From positions 1 to 60,611 of the forward strand of contig NZ_VFIO01000016.1 of NCBI RefSeq assembly GCF_007858365.1: 60,611 bases of DNA. Direction: 5' to 3'. Made by a program: the position numbers and the translations under genes. This document shows, piece after piece, positions 43,351 to 52,415 of the stretch. Within the stretch, counting starts at the first letter, position 1. Each line of letters starts with the position of its first letter. Under the pieces are notes generated by a model. The model was not told where the DNA came from and did no database searches. It saw only the letters and a list, made by a program, of their open reading frames with translations. Origin of the DNA: Pseudomonas saxonica (lineage in GTDB: Bacteria > Pseudomonadota > Gammaproteobacteria > Pseudomonadales > Pseudomonadaceae).

Positions 43351-43707
43351 TTAGAAATCTAGCAGATCCAATGTAGACATTCGTTGATGCGACTCAACAA
43401 TTTTAACTGCATCTACAAAACGCAGTTCAGTTGGTGCATAAAATCGGAAAACTTTAGAGTCGTTATCAATGGTGCGAACGACATAAAGATAATGTTTATC
43501 GTAGAAAGCCTGAATTGCTTCAGTTTTCAAAAGGTTCGCTTTAACGTACTTTGAGTGAACATGAATATTACCAAAAGCGTGAGCTTTTAGATAATCCATG
43601 AAGGCTGATGCGAAAGGAGATTTACATTCAGCAAAATCCCCCAAAACATCCGGCGCAAATTCAAAGATCGGATTAAAAGATTGGAAATCGAGTTCAATAC
43701 CAGACAT
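43351..43707 (-). CDS. small unknown protein, 118 residues
   Basis: A mixed alpha/beta soluble protein (YLKAHAFGNIHVHSKYVKAN; YLYVVRTIDNDSKVFRFY). AAGGA precedes ATG 43707 on the minus strand. Complete unit with terminator. Not recognised. Confidence 0.65.
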   Translation of the reverse strand: MSGIELDFQSFNPIFEFAPDVLGDFAECKSPFASAFMDYLKAHAFGNIHVHSKYVKANLLKTEAIQAFYDKHYLYVVRTIDNDSKVFRFYAPTELRFVDAVKIVESHQRMSTLDLLDF

Positions 43708-43828
43708 GGTATATATCCTTGTAAAGTTTAGTAGGAGAGCGTTTCAGTCAACCGTGCGCTCTTAAAGTTGACGAGTTAATACTAACGTATAATTTCTCAT
43801 ATGCCAATCGCGTGCACAAAATCAGGAT

Positions 43829-43856
43829 AAAAAAAAGCCCCCTAGTTAAGGAGGCA
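43829..43856 (-). terminator. terminator after topA
   Basis: GCCCCCT and GGAGGC form a stem with one mismatch; an A-run at 43829-43836 gives the U-tract for minus-strand transcripts. Confidence 0.7.
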
Positions 43857-43879
43857 TATAGCGTTAGTTTTCGCTGTTA

Positions 43880-45919
43880 CTAAGGGACCGCTTCAGCTTT
43901 GGCTTTCGGCACCCGAGGGGCAGATAGATCTGGTTCGCCATTTTTATCGGGAAAGCTCAGCTGACAACCATCTTTATGACCCGAGCAACCGAAAAATGAC
44001 CAACCGCCCTCCCCTTCTTTTACCCGGTGAATCAGCGGCTTACCGCACCCTGTACAGGCGAATTCGGTAAGTATAGGACCGGAGGTTTTGCCCGGTTTGC
44101 CGTCTGCATCCTCTGCCATGTAATCGCAGCCGCTGTCATCTTGGGTGTAGCCGCTGCATCCCCACCAGGACGAAGACTTTTTGTTCTTCGCAGGGTTTAG
44201 GGTCAATCCACGGGAGCATTTTGGGCAAGGATACGCAACGGGCACCTTCGCTTTGAATGCTTCCAGCTCGCCAAGCAAGCGTTTATGCACTGCGCCCAGG
44301 AGGTTTTTGTAATTTGCTTTGCCGGTCGCAAGACCCTCAAGCTGTTCTTCCAGAATTTTAGTGAAGTCGTAATTGAGAAATTGAAAGTTATCGCGAAGGA
44401 CATTCATTAAACGAATGCCGCGAAAAGCCATTTTTAGCTGTTTCTTTTTCCCAAAGCGCTCCACATAGTTTCTATTGTCGATAATAGTTTCAATGACAGC
44501 GCCGTAAGTAGCTGGGCGACCAATGCCCAAGCGTTCCATTTCTTTAATCAAACTGGCTTCGGTATAGCGTGGGCGTGCCTTTGTTTTTGTTTCAATTAAC
44601 TTACCGTTGTCTGCATCTAAATAATCGTCAACTGTCAGTGTTGGTACAGGGTTATCCGAGTCTTGATCTTCAAGACTTGCTTCGTCTTCTAGATCCTCTG
44701 AGCTGTCAAACGGGGTTAACTCTTTCCAGCCTTTGTAGATAAGCTTTTTGCCGCGACCCTCAAAAACGATAGTGCTGTCACCTACTGGACTCACTGCTTC
44801 AAGCCTGGCAACTCTCACCGCAAAGCGTGCATCCTGGAGCTGGCAACCAACTGTTCTCATCCAGATCAGGTTATACAGCTTACGTTCGTTCTCGTTCTGT
44901 CCAGCTGTAGTCGCAGATATGTGCGAGGGCCTTATTGCTTCGTGCGCGCCCTGGGAATCATCCTTTTGTTTCCAGGTCCGGGCCTGTTCAACAATAGGTA
45001 AGGAATTTTCTTTGCCGTAGGCAAAGATTTCATTGAGAGCATCATCTGAAAGCGCGGTGCTATCTGTTCGCATGTACGAGATTGCGCCCTGCTCATAGAG
45101 CTTTTGGGCGATTTCCATCGTTTGCTTAGGGCCAAAGCCAAGCGCGTTGCTGCCTGCAGCTTGAAGGGTAGTGGTTGTGAAAGGTGCAGGCGGTGAACTG
45201 GTGGACTCACTGTCGTCGCAACTCAAGACCTTAACGCTTCTGACTGCGGCAACCAGTTCTGCAAAGTCTTTATCGGTCCAATGCTTTTGCCCGTCGAGAA
45301 GTGGCTTTGCATCCCATGATGCTTTCCAACTGCCAAAGGTCAGCTCGGCGCCGTAGTGATTGAGGCTAGAGTGGCCTGCAATCTCCTTTTCCCTATCGTC
45401 TACAAGCCTCACTGCTACGCTCTGTACACGTCCAGTAGAGGCGTTCTTATCGCCCATCGCCTCTGCGATAACTGGGCTAACCATGTAGCCGATAAGTCTA
45501 TCTGTAATGCGTCGTGCTTCTTGGGCGGCGACTTGCTTTAAATCAATGGCCCGAGGATTGGCCAGAGCTTTTTTCAAAGCTGTAGGTGTAATCTCATTGT
45601 ATGTAATACGGCGTTCGTCTTTAATTCCAAGGACTTGTTTCAGGTGCCATGCAATAGCCTCCCCTTCCCTATCCATGTCGGTAGCGAGAATTACACCGTC
45701 TTCGCATTCTTGTTGTAAGCGCTTCAGACGCGCTACAACTTCCCGACCTTTCTCTGTATATACATATTCAGGTTTGAAGTCGGGTGCATGCACGCCCATT
45801 CCAGCTTCAGGCAAGTCTCTAATATGGCCCACGCTTGCAGCTACCCGATAACCGCTTCCAAGATACTCTTCGATTATCTTACCTTTGGACGGTGACTCAA
45901 CAATTATCAATGTGGTCAT
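43880..45919 (-). CDS. topA: plasmid type IA DNA topoisomerase I
   Basis: A 679-residue topoisomerase: Toprim domain with Asp81, Asp83 and Glu85 (ATDMDREGEA), catalytic Tyr282 in ISYMRTDST, and two C-terminal four-cysteine zinc ribbons (CPKC ... CSGYTQDDSGC and CTGC ... CSGHKDGC). It relaxes negative supercoils and could assist replication or transfer. Shorter than chromosomal TopA (about 860 residues), as usual for plasmid forms, because fewer C-terminal repeats are present. Confidence 0.95.
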   Translation of the reverse strand: MTTLIIVESPSKGKIIEEYLGSGYRVAASVGHIRDLPEAGMGVHAPDFKPEYVYTEKGREVVARLKRLQQECEDGVILATDMDREGEAIAWHLKQVLGIKDERRITYNEITPTALKKALANPRAIDLKQVAAQEARRITDRLIGYMVSPVIAEAMGDKNASTGRVQSVAVRLVDDREKEIAGHSSLNHYGAELTFGSWKASWDAKPLLDGQKHWTDKDFAELVAAVRSVKVLSCDDSESTSSPPAPFTTTTLQAAGSNALGFGPKQTMEIAQKLYEQGAISYMRTDSTALSDDALNEIFAYGKENSLPIVEQARTWKQKDDSQGAHEAIRPSHISATTAGQNENERKLYNLIWMRTVGCQLQDARFAVRVARLEAVSPVGDSTIVFEGRGKKLIYKGWKELTPFDSSEDLEDEASLEDQDSDNPVPTLTVDDYLDADNGKLIETKTKARPRYTEASLIKEMERLGIGRPATYGAVIETIIDNRNYVERFGKKKQLKMAFRGIRLMNVLRDNFQFLNYDFTKILEEQLEGLATGKANYKNLLGAVHKRLLGELEAFKAKVPVAYPCPKCSRGLTLNPAKNKKSSSWWGCSGYTQDDSGCDYMAEDADGKPGKTSGPILTEFACTGCGKPLIHRVKEGEGGWSFFGCSGHKDGCQLSFPDKNGEPDLSAPRVPKAKAEAVP

Positions 45920-46016
45920 TGCGTTCGCCTTTATTTAGGCAAGCCAATACCATAATTGGCAATTAATGCCGGTATAGCCTGCAAATAAAACAGTGGCTCC
46001 GTGGAGCCACCGAGAG

Positions 46017-46601
46017 TTACTTAGAAGTCAGCGACTTACGCTGTTCGTGATACAACTTGATGGTCTGGTTCATGTCGTGCATGAGTTTGCGCAGAGGTTT
46101 AATGTAACGATCTTCGCGTTTCTTCCAATCCTTTTTGCTTATCGCACCTTTGAAGTGAAGTTCTTTCAAACTTGCAACAATCAAATCTGCAATGACGAAA
46201 AGACGAACGAATGCGTTAACAAGAGGTGTACCCTTCCCTTCCTTGATGGTCAGTGGGTATTCAGTTTGCGCAGATGTAACAATATCCATCGCCTTAATAA
46301 GCGGATCAGTGAGTTCTTCAGTAAGCGCCGAGAGACTTTGCTTCATGTCATCTTCGACAGCTTTGAGGTTGTCACTTAATACCGGCCTTACTTTTTCTGC
46401 CAATGCCTGGGCAATGGCATATTCAGGCTTAGAATTACTTGCAAATGCTTCTATGGAAAACAGGCTATCTGCAATGCGCACACCGCAGATTCTTTTACTT
46501 TCTTCATGGCCTGGGAAGTAGTTGGTATCCCAAAGAATGATTAAGTACAGGTCGTGCACTTTTATTCTCACGTCAAACCGTGGCTCATCCTTGTCACTCA
46601 T
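46017..46601 (-). CDS. hypothetical protein of the virD4-par operon
   Basis: A 194-residue helical protein (LKAVEDDMKQSLSALTEELT; DWKKREDRYIKPLRKLMHDM). It overlaps the gene before it by eight bases and is the last of the operon. Position suggests a role in partition or transfer control; no family recognised. Confidence 0.68.
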   Translation of the reverse strand: MSDKDEPRFDVRIKVHDLYLIILWDTNYFPGHEESKRICGVRIADSLFSIEAFASNSKPEYAIAQALAEKVRPVLSDNLKAVEDDMKQSLSALTEELTDPLIKAMDIVTSAQTEYPLTIKEGKGTPLVNAFVRLFVIADLIVASLKELHFKGAISKKDWKKREDRYIKPLRKLMHDMNQTIKLYHEQRKSLTSK

Positions 46602-47043
46602 AACTAACTACCTGTATTAGATTCTGTAGCTGCATGACCTGGGCAGCAGCTAATAGCCGAATCTGTTCTTTTAGAAAAGCCAACTCATACCGATACCCAA
46701 GTCCCGGTTCGGCATAATCTGTATTGCTGAATTCAAGCCCCACTACATAACCCGCGTCACGGTTCGCTTTAACCAGTTCTTTTGCCAGATTCACCCTATC
46801 GAGCGAATCAGTGGCTAAGCACCAACTAACTATCGCGGCCAGCTTTTCGGATGGGCCCGGCAGGTTATCTAAACCCGCCGCGACGGCGCATTGCCATTCG
46901 TTAAACAGCTCAAGTCCTATGCGGGGGTCTTCAGTGGGGCTTCCAGGGCAAAGTGTGGGGCACCACGTTATTTTGAACATGGTGCGTCCCAGCACATCTA
47001 CGGACTCGTAGTCATTTAGGTTTGCCAGACGCACCAAGGCCAT
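46594..47043 (-). CDS. hypothetical protein of the virD4-par operon
   Basis: A 149-residue protein (FKITWCPTLCPGSPTEDPRI; helix-rich end LAFLKEQIRLLAAAQVM). Start codon overlaps the parB stop (TAATG). Unknown, but translational coupling with parAB implies a related job. Confidence 0.65.
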   Translation of the reverse strand: MALVRLANLNDYESVDVLGRTMFKITWCPTLCPGSPTEDPRIGLELFNEWQCAVAAGLDNLPGPSEKLAAIVSWCLATDSLDRVNLAKELVKANRDAGYVVGLEFSNTDYAEPGLGYRYELAFLKEQIRLLAAAQVMQLQNLIQVVSYE

Positions 47044-48005
47044 TATTCAGCGCCTTCTTTGAGGTCTGAGGCCATGGCTTTAATTGCTTCAATAAGAGCC
47101 GCTTGAAGTGACTTCGGATCCAAGCTAGCTGGTACATCGAGAAATGCAGCGAGAGCTTTAGCCGCATCTAAACCAATGGTCAGGGAGATAAAACTTTCCG
47201 AATCGGAAAGTTTTAGATCCCCTGCCCCGGATTCTTTGCCGTCACCAACACCGTTTTCATCCGCATCGCCGGGAGTTTTATCCTCACTTTTAGGTTGTTC
47301 TTTTGGCTGCTTAGGCTCTTTAGGAATAAGGGCTTTAATCGCTTGCTGAATGGATTCGCCTTTGGCAATTCTTTTTTCAAGTTTGGTCAACTGGTCATCG
47401 TCGAGTTTTTTCAGCTCGTAGACCAAGTTAACGTCCTGGAACGTGCCTGAACGCACCAACTCTTTAGCTCGATCACCGAGCTTATGGATTGCCTTGTACT
47501 TGCTCAGAGCTGTTTGGTTTGGCAGGCCGTGAACAGCAATAATTTCTTCAGTGGTGAGCCCGAATTCTTTTTCGTCTCGCTGAATAGACATGGCGGTTTG
47601 AAATAGTGTCAGCCCTTTACGTGCGCCATTGGATGCGGTGTGGTCTAGGCGTTGCTCTTTCTTGCTGCCAGTACGAACAATGCAAGGCAGCATCTGGAGT
47701 TCTTCAGGCAGTGACTCAACTGACCGCCACCGGCATTCACCGTCGATAATTGGGAAATTACCGTTTTCATCTGGCGAGCCTACAAACAATGGATAGCGAA
47801 TACCGAAATATCGACCGTCTTCAATCTTTATTTGAGCGGATTTGCGAATGGATTGAATGTTCGCAATGGTCTCAGGATTATCCCAGTCGTCACGGTCCTG
47901 ACCTTCCGTTGGTATGATTTTCGAGCGGTGAATAAGTGTAATTGCTTCGCCGGTGATTGGATCATTCTCGCCGCTACGCAGAAGTTCGCTGATACTGTTC
48001 GTCAT
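47043..48005 (-). CDS. parB: ParB/KorB family centromere-binding protein
   Basis: A 320-residue ParB: an N-terminal ParB/Srx domain with a long insertion (IIDGECRWRSVESL in place of the usual GERR box), an HTH (LTTEEIIAVHGLPNQTALSK), a linker rich in K/E/P, and a C-terminal dimer domain. The ATG at 48005 overlaps the parA stop by one base. A copy of the 19-bp palindrome lies inside the gene at 47193-47211. Confidence 0.85.
   Translation of the reverse strand: MTNSISELLRSGENDPITGEAITLIHRSKIIPTEGQDRDDWDNPETIANIQSIRKSAQIKIEDGRYFGIRYPLFVGSPDENGNFPIIDGECRWRSVESLPEELQMLPCIVRTGSKKEQRLDHTASNGARKGLTLFQTAMSIQRDEKEFGLTTEEIIAVHGLPNQTALSKYKAIHKLGDRAKELVRSGTFQDVNLVYELKKLDDDQLTKLEKRIAKGESIQQAIKALIPKEPKQPKEQPKSEDKTPGDADENGVGDGKESGAGDLKLSDSESFISLTIGLDAAKALAAFLDVPASLDPKSLQAALIEAIKAMASDLKEGAE
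47193..47211. repeat. 19-bp palindrome inside parB (parS/operator candidate)
   Basis: ACTTTCCGAATCGGAAAGT, identical to the sites at 51140 and 51206; here the symmetry extends four bases further on each side (TAAA / TTTA), the longest palindrome of the set. Confidence 0.75.
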
Positions 48006-48832
48006 TAGATTTTCTCCATCAATTTCTTGCAAAAGTTTTCAAATTCAAAGGATGCGTCTTGTGCCGAACCATCTTTGCCGCTGATCCACTTGCCGCTACT
48101 AATCGAAGCTTTAATAGGGTCGCGTAGGCCAATTACGCCTAGTAGGGCAACGTCACCGTAAGCGGTTACTAAGCTCTCATAGATCGCTCTGTCACCAAGT
48201 GAGTGCGGAACCTTTTTACCTAAGACGCTAACAAGCGTTTTCACGCGATTGATAACGAAGCCACCCCATTGGAGGTTTTTGTTCAGGCCGCGTTTTACAG
48301 GCTTCAGAACCTTTGTTAGCTCTTTCAAAGACCCGATGGCGTTGTGGTCCAGGTCAATAGGGGAGTAGATCAAGTCGGCACAAATCAATGTGGCCAACAG
48401 TGTGTTGCCATTACCCGCAGGCGTATCAATCAGGATGTAGTCATAGCTTTCGATGTTCGGCACCCTCATATGAAGGTTGTCTTTAAGTGCCGTAACAATC
48501 GTCAAATCGTTTGAGCGGTTAATTTCGCTAACGCTGGAATCGCCCTGGATCAAATGAATATTGTCCGAGATAACGCTTACAGTAATCGGCGCAGCTTGTT
48601 CGTCTTCAGGATCTTTGAACAAGTGAGTAACGTTGCTCAAATGTTCGTACCTTACTTCGGCACCTTGCAGGTTGTTGGTCAAACTAGCGATGTTGTCCAG
48701 ATCAATAAATAAAACCTTTTTGCCCTGGAGACTCAGATACAGGCCCAAGCCAGTGATGGTCGTTGATTTGCCAACACCCCCTTTAGGGGTGCTTACACCA
48801 ATCACTTTTGGAAACGGCGCTTCGTTGGTCAT
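48005..48832 (-). CDS. parA: ParA family partition ATPase
   Basis: A 275-residue deviant Walker ATPase with KGGVGKSTT at residues 17-25 and the switch regions FIDLDNIAS and ILIDTPAGNG. It has no N-terminal HTH, so it is a type Ib-like or KorB-associated ParA and probably does not bind the operator itself. It lies between virD4 and parB in one operon. Confidence 0.9.
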   Translation of the reverse strand: MTNEAPFPKVIGVSTPKGGVGKSTTITGLGLYLSLQGKKVLFIDLDNIASLTNNLQGAEVRYEHLSNVTHLFKDPEDEQAAPITVSVISDNIHLIQGDSSVSEINRSNDLTIVTALKDNLHMRVPNIESYDYILIDTPAGNGNTLLATLICADLIYSPIDLDHNAIGSLKELTKVLKPVKRGLNKNLQWGGFVINRVKTLVSVLGKKVPHSLGDRAIYESLVTAYGDVALLGVIGLRDPIKASISSGKWISGKDGSAQDASFEFENFCKKLMEKI

Positions 48833-48834
48833 TG

Positions 48835-50985
48835 TTAGATTCCTTCGATATCGTCCAGGGAGGACAGATCCACCGGAGCGGCGGGTTTTGGTTTAGGCGG
48901 TCGTGGGCTTGTGATGGCAATTCCTGCCGCCTCAATTGCTGCTTTTTGGTCAGCGGTCAGCTTAGCTTTTCCAGCTGGTTTTTGTGGCATTGGTTCTGGT
49001 GTAAAACGTTCATCATCATTTGCGTTTGTTTGAGCAAACGGGTCTTCAGAAGGCCCGGTAATTTCATTTGTGTCAATGCTGGCAAACGGATCTTTTTCAG
49101 CGTTTTCAAGCGCAGCAAAAGGGTCTTCCTCATTAACATTTTCAAGGCTTGCAAATGGATCTTCATTAGTCGCGGAAGGGGATGTAAATGGGTCTTCCTC
49201 AGCGACTTCGCTAGTCGCCTTGAGGGCGGTTACGGCGTCAGCAGCGATTATCGCTTGCGGGGCAGGGGGCTGCGCAGGGTTGCGAGGTGGAAGGCCCTTA
49301 AACTCTTTAACGCTGATCCAGCACGTATAGATAATTACGGCTAGGTGATTCGGGCGAATAAGCGCGCTTACCCTTGCTGGAAGTGCGAGAAGTTGATTGG
49401 TGGTAACGGTCGTTTCTTCCACCTGCCCTACTGAGCGTTCATCCCCCCATAATTCAGCACCGCCTTTATTGATTTCCACCTTCTCCATTTTAGTGACGGT
49501 TTTTTGCGCTTTGCCGGTCAGGCTTGCTAACCACTCTGCGGTTTCAAAATCGTTTGCGCGGTAGGTCAAAGTAATTTGGGTATTGATATCAATCCCCCCC
49601 TTAATTGACTGCGCATTGAGTGTTTTGTCCGGCAGGTTCAAAAGGTCGGTTAGTGCTTGATAGGTCAAAGCCATGAACACGTTTTTGGAAAGTACAGTGG
49701 CCAGAGCGTCTGCCAATGTCTGCGAAACGATAAATCTGATTTCGTCCAGGACAAGATATGTTGGGTGAGCCAGTGGTTTTTTAAGAGCGATTTGCACTAG
49801 CTCATCCAGCAGGGCAATACATGCTTTTCTAACGATAGTGTCATTGATATTTGAGCGGACATAAACAACTGCCCCCGAGCGCAAAGCTTCTTCAACCTTG
49901 AAGCTTTCCTCTACAGTTGCGCGCAGGGTATCGAGCTGCATGAACTCACTTACGTTCGACTCAATGCTACCGTTTTTTTCTCTAACCCAGCTTTTCATTA
50001 CATCGTTGATTTCAGGGTGATTACCCTTCAACAACTTTGCAAGCTGGCCCAGTGTGCCGTCCCAAAGAGGCATGAGATAGTCCAGCACTTTTCGTTCTTC
50101 GCGTTTGAAAAAGTCCGCGTTTGTGCCGTTGTCGGCCATGGCGAAAGTCTTTACAACGCGCTCCCTTCGTTCTCTACGGCTACCGCCGATAAAGGGGCCA
50201 TATGAACCTGGACCAACACCGTTTAAATCTAGAATAAGCGGGGCAGGGCGGCCATGACGTTCACAGCTTTCGCGCATAATGTCGTAGATAAAATCATCGG
50301 GTTTTTGATCTACAAACCATGCTCCCCAGCCTTTCATGATTGCTTGGTCGAGCAGTACGCCAAGCATGATGCCCTTACCCGTTTGGGAAGGGCCAATTAC
50401 CTTGGAGTGGTTTTTTCTAAATAGTTCGTCGGCCATATAGATGCCAGCACCGGTGTCGTCCAAACCTAAAAACATCTGCCCTTCAAGATAAAAATCTTGT
50501 GGGTTGAAGTCTTTTGCTTTGAGCTTATCCATGTCTACGCGGATATCACTAAGCGCATCGCCGCTAGCTTGAACCCGAAATTTCCGCTTCCAGCTATTAA
50601 TTTTTGGGCGTACCCAGCGCAGCATTATCATGCGTAAAAACATTGGTGCTGATAGCACCACTAGAAAGCACCACCAAAGGTCTGCAATGGATTTTCTAAA
50701 CTCGCCATACCACAGGCTCATGAACTGGGTAGCTCTGTCACCATCGTAGCCGTAGACGGAATACGCATAGATGTACATGCCTACAACCAGTAAAGGTCCG
50801 CAGGCGAAGATTAGAATCATTGCGCAGCGGCGCACATATAGAAAAGCAAGATCCATTACCGTTGCGTCATCTGATTCTTTTACTGCGCCCGTGACCGCAA
50901 GCAAAAGAAGTACGCCGATTAAAAAACAAAATACGGTTGTTAAGCCTGGGTCCGTATTGAGCAAAATAAAGCGTAAAATTTCCAT
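48835..50985 (-). CDS. virD4: VirD4/TraG-type coupling protein with DPF-repeat tail
   Basis: A 716-residue type IV coupling protein: two or three N-terminal membrane segments, Walker A GPSQTGKG at about residues 197-204, Walker B YLVLDEIRFI near 410, and a long acidic C-terminal tail (about 600-716) with five DPF motifs (EEDPFTS, NEDPFAS, EEDPFAA, EKDPFAS, SEDPFAQ). It carries the relaxase-DNA complex to the VirB channel. AGAGGA precedes the ATG. The repeat tail is unusual. Confidence 0.92.
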   Translation of the reverse strand: MEILRFILLNTDPGLTTVFCFLIGVLLLLAVTGAVKESDDATVMDLAFLYVRRCAMILIFACGPLLVVGMYIYAYSVYGYDGDRATQFMSLWYGEFRKSIADLWWCFLVVLSAPMFLRMIMLRWVRPKINSWKRKFRVQASGDALSDIRVDMDKLKAKDFNPQDFYLEGQMFLGLDDTGAGIYMADELFRKNHSKVIGPSQTGKGIMLGVLLDQAIMKGWGAWFVDQKPDDFIYDIMRESCERHGRPAPLILDLNGVGPGSYGPFIGGSRRERRERVVKTFAMADNGTNADFFKREERKVLDYLMPLWDGTLGQLAKLLKGNHPEINDVMKSWVREKNGSIESNVSEFMQLDTLRATVEESFKVEEALRSGAVVYVRSNINDTIVRKACIALLDELVQIALKKPLAHPTYLVLDEIRFIVSQTLADALATVLSKNVFMALTYQALTDLLNLPDKTLNAQSIKGGIDINTQITLTYRANDFETAEWLASLTGKAQKTVTKMEKVEINKGGAELWGDERSVGQVEETTVTTNQLLALPARVSALIRPNHLAVIIYTCWISVKEFKGLPPRNPAQPPAPQAIIAADAVTALKATSEVAEEDPFTSPSATNEDPFASLENVNEEDPFAALENAEKDPFASIDTNEITGPSEDPFAQTNANDDERFTPEPMPQKPAGKAKLTADQKAAIEAAGIAITSPRPPKPKPAAPVDLSSLDDIEGI

Positions 50986-51038
50986 TTACTATCCTCTAAC
51001 GACATCCATAAACCCGAGCATTATTGCTTCCCTTTCTG

Positions 51039-51224
51039 ACTTTCCGATTCGGAAAGTTTCTGTATTCCGGGGCTGACTTTCCGAATAGGAAAGTTTTAAC
51101 CCACTTTCCGATTCGGAAATTTACCACGCTTCCGGCCTGACTTTCCGAATCGGAAAGTTTCCGGCCTCCTTCTTTCCTGCCTTCCTAAATCGAAAGACTC
51201 TAGAGACTTTCCGAATCGGAAAGT
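51039..51224. repeat. cluster of five 19-bp palindromes (parS/operator candidates)
   Basis: ACTTTCCGAWTCGGAAAGT at 51039, 51076 (one mismatch), 51103 (one mismatch), 51140 and 51206, with a decayed sixth around 51181. Start-to-start spacings are 37, 27, 37 and 66 bp. The block sits just upstream of virD4-parA-parB, so ParB binding could serve both segregation and operon control. That ParB is the ligand is inferred. Confidence 0.85.
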
Positions 51225-51273
51225 TCCTCTAGCGCGGATTTATGGTCGTTCCCCTTAATCCTGCAATATCGTT

Positions 51274-51293
51274 ATGCGCATATCAATGTGCAT
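51274..51293. promoter_or_regulatory. second copy of the virB-type operator
   Basis: ATGCGCA-N6-TGTGCAT with the same spacing and the same outer bases (TATGCGCATA ... TGTGCATT) as the site before virB3. It suggests that one regulator controls both transfer regions. Confidence 0.6.
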
Positions 51294-51297
51294 TATC

Positions 51298-51350
51298 CTA
51301 TTGCCTTTCTATTGCTTTAGCAATAGGCTAAACAATAGAAAGACCAATAG
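51298..51350. repeat. nested inverted repeats (CTATTG / CAATAG)
   Basis: An inner palindrome CTATTGC-TTTA-GCAATAG (51309-51326) is surrounded by an imperfect outer pair (51298-51314 and 51333-51350). AT-rich; candidate protein-binding or nick-region structure. Confidence 0.6.
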
Positions 51351-51894
51351 AACAGGGCATAGAAAAAAAATGTTTTTTCTACAAATCAAAAGCGCTAAAA
51401 GCCGCCATCCGATGGATGATGTGGGCGTCCTAAAGGACACCCATAGACCGCCGGGGGAGCGCCCCGTCAGTCTTTTAGGGTTCCAACTCGCTGCGCGAGC
51501 TTCCACCCTCTTTCGCATCCTGCGCCCTGAACGGGCTTGTCTACGAAATTCACCCGCGCGGGCGTCCGATGAAGCCGGACCAACCTGCATTCTGCTATTG
51601 CGCGACGTCTCGTTGCGGTCCTTCGTCCCTTTCTCGACTGCTACATCGCGAATCCAGGTTGGTCCGGTTTCACCGGACGCCCGCGCCGCTTTCGCTAACG
51701 GATGCTGCGCACCCTGCCTCCGCCCTGAACGGGCTGCGTCAGGGCAGACCGGGAAAATTGGCATGGGGGCCATTTCCCCTCACCCCCCTCGTGGGCTCGG
51801 GGGGCGTCTGTCCTTCTCGCTGTTTAACGCACGACTCTTCGCTTCGCTCATCGCTGCGCTATTGAAAAGCAGCCAACCCCGTGCCGGGCCTGGC

Positions 51895-52056
51895 GCCTCC
51901 CTTCGGTCAGCAGAAGCAGGCGAGCGCTCCCGCGCTGCCCACAGCAAGCAACGACTTTTGGTCGTTTGCCTCAAGCCTTGCCTCCCTTCGGTCAGCAGAA
52001 GCAGGCGAGCGCTTCCGGGCTGCCCACAGCAAGCAACGACTTTTGGTCGTTTGCCT
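51895..52056. repeat. 77-bp direct repeat, two copies
   Basis: Copies at 51895-51971 and 51980-52056 begin GCCTCCCTTCGGTCAGCAG and end TTTTGGTCGTTTGCCT, differing at very few bases and separated by 8 bp. Confidence 0.88.
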
Positions 52057-52315
52057 AAAGCGGCCAGCGGCTTTAGGCCGTTGGCGGCGTTTACAACGCC
52101 TAGCCCCTCACGCGGGGCTAAAGGCTTCGCGGCGTCAGTTCGCCTCTTTCCTAAACGCATGCATTGGCCTCGCCCGACCTTCGGTGGGCTGGCCTTGCAT
52201 ACATTTAGGAAAGGGCTCGTTCTGCGCTCCAAAGCCGATGCAGTCTCATGCTTTCGCGTTGCCCTACCTTCGGTGGGCTCGCTGGCATGATCCTGCAACG
52301 GCTTGGTTCGCTCCG

Positions 52316-52368
52316 CTGAATAGGTCAGCCTTCACCCTTCCTTCGGAGGGCGAGGCTGACCTATTCAG
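52316..52368. repeat. 16-bp perfect inverted repeat before the putative relaxase
   Basis: CTGAATAGGTCAGCCT pairs with AGGCTGACCTATTCAG; the loop itself contains CCCTTCC-TTCG-GAGGG-like pairing. It lies 48 bases before the ATG at 52416. Confidence 0.8.
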
Positions 52369-52415
52369 GGGCGAACAATAAACACAAAGTGTCCATGCTT
52401 AGCATCCGGAGACTT

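Larger units (their letters stand above)
51225..52415. other. hairpin-rich non-coding kilobase, oriT candidate
   Basis: Long frames here show compositional bias and no protein-like pattern. The region contains an operator at 51274, nested CTATTG/CAATAG inverted repeats, a 37-bp imperfect inverted pair (51556-51592 and 51650-51686, 34 of 37 matching), a 77-bp direct repeat and a 16-bp inverted repeat. It lies directly before the putative relaxase gene, the usual oriT place. Confidence 0.5.

Noticed and set aside
51274..52290. 338-codon forward frame
   Set aside because: It runs through direct and inverted repeats, is Arg/Ser/Pro-biased, repeats itself with the 77-bp unit and has no ribosome site.
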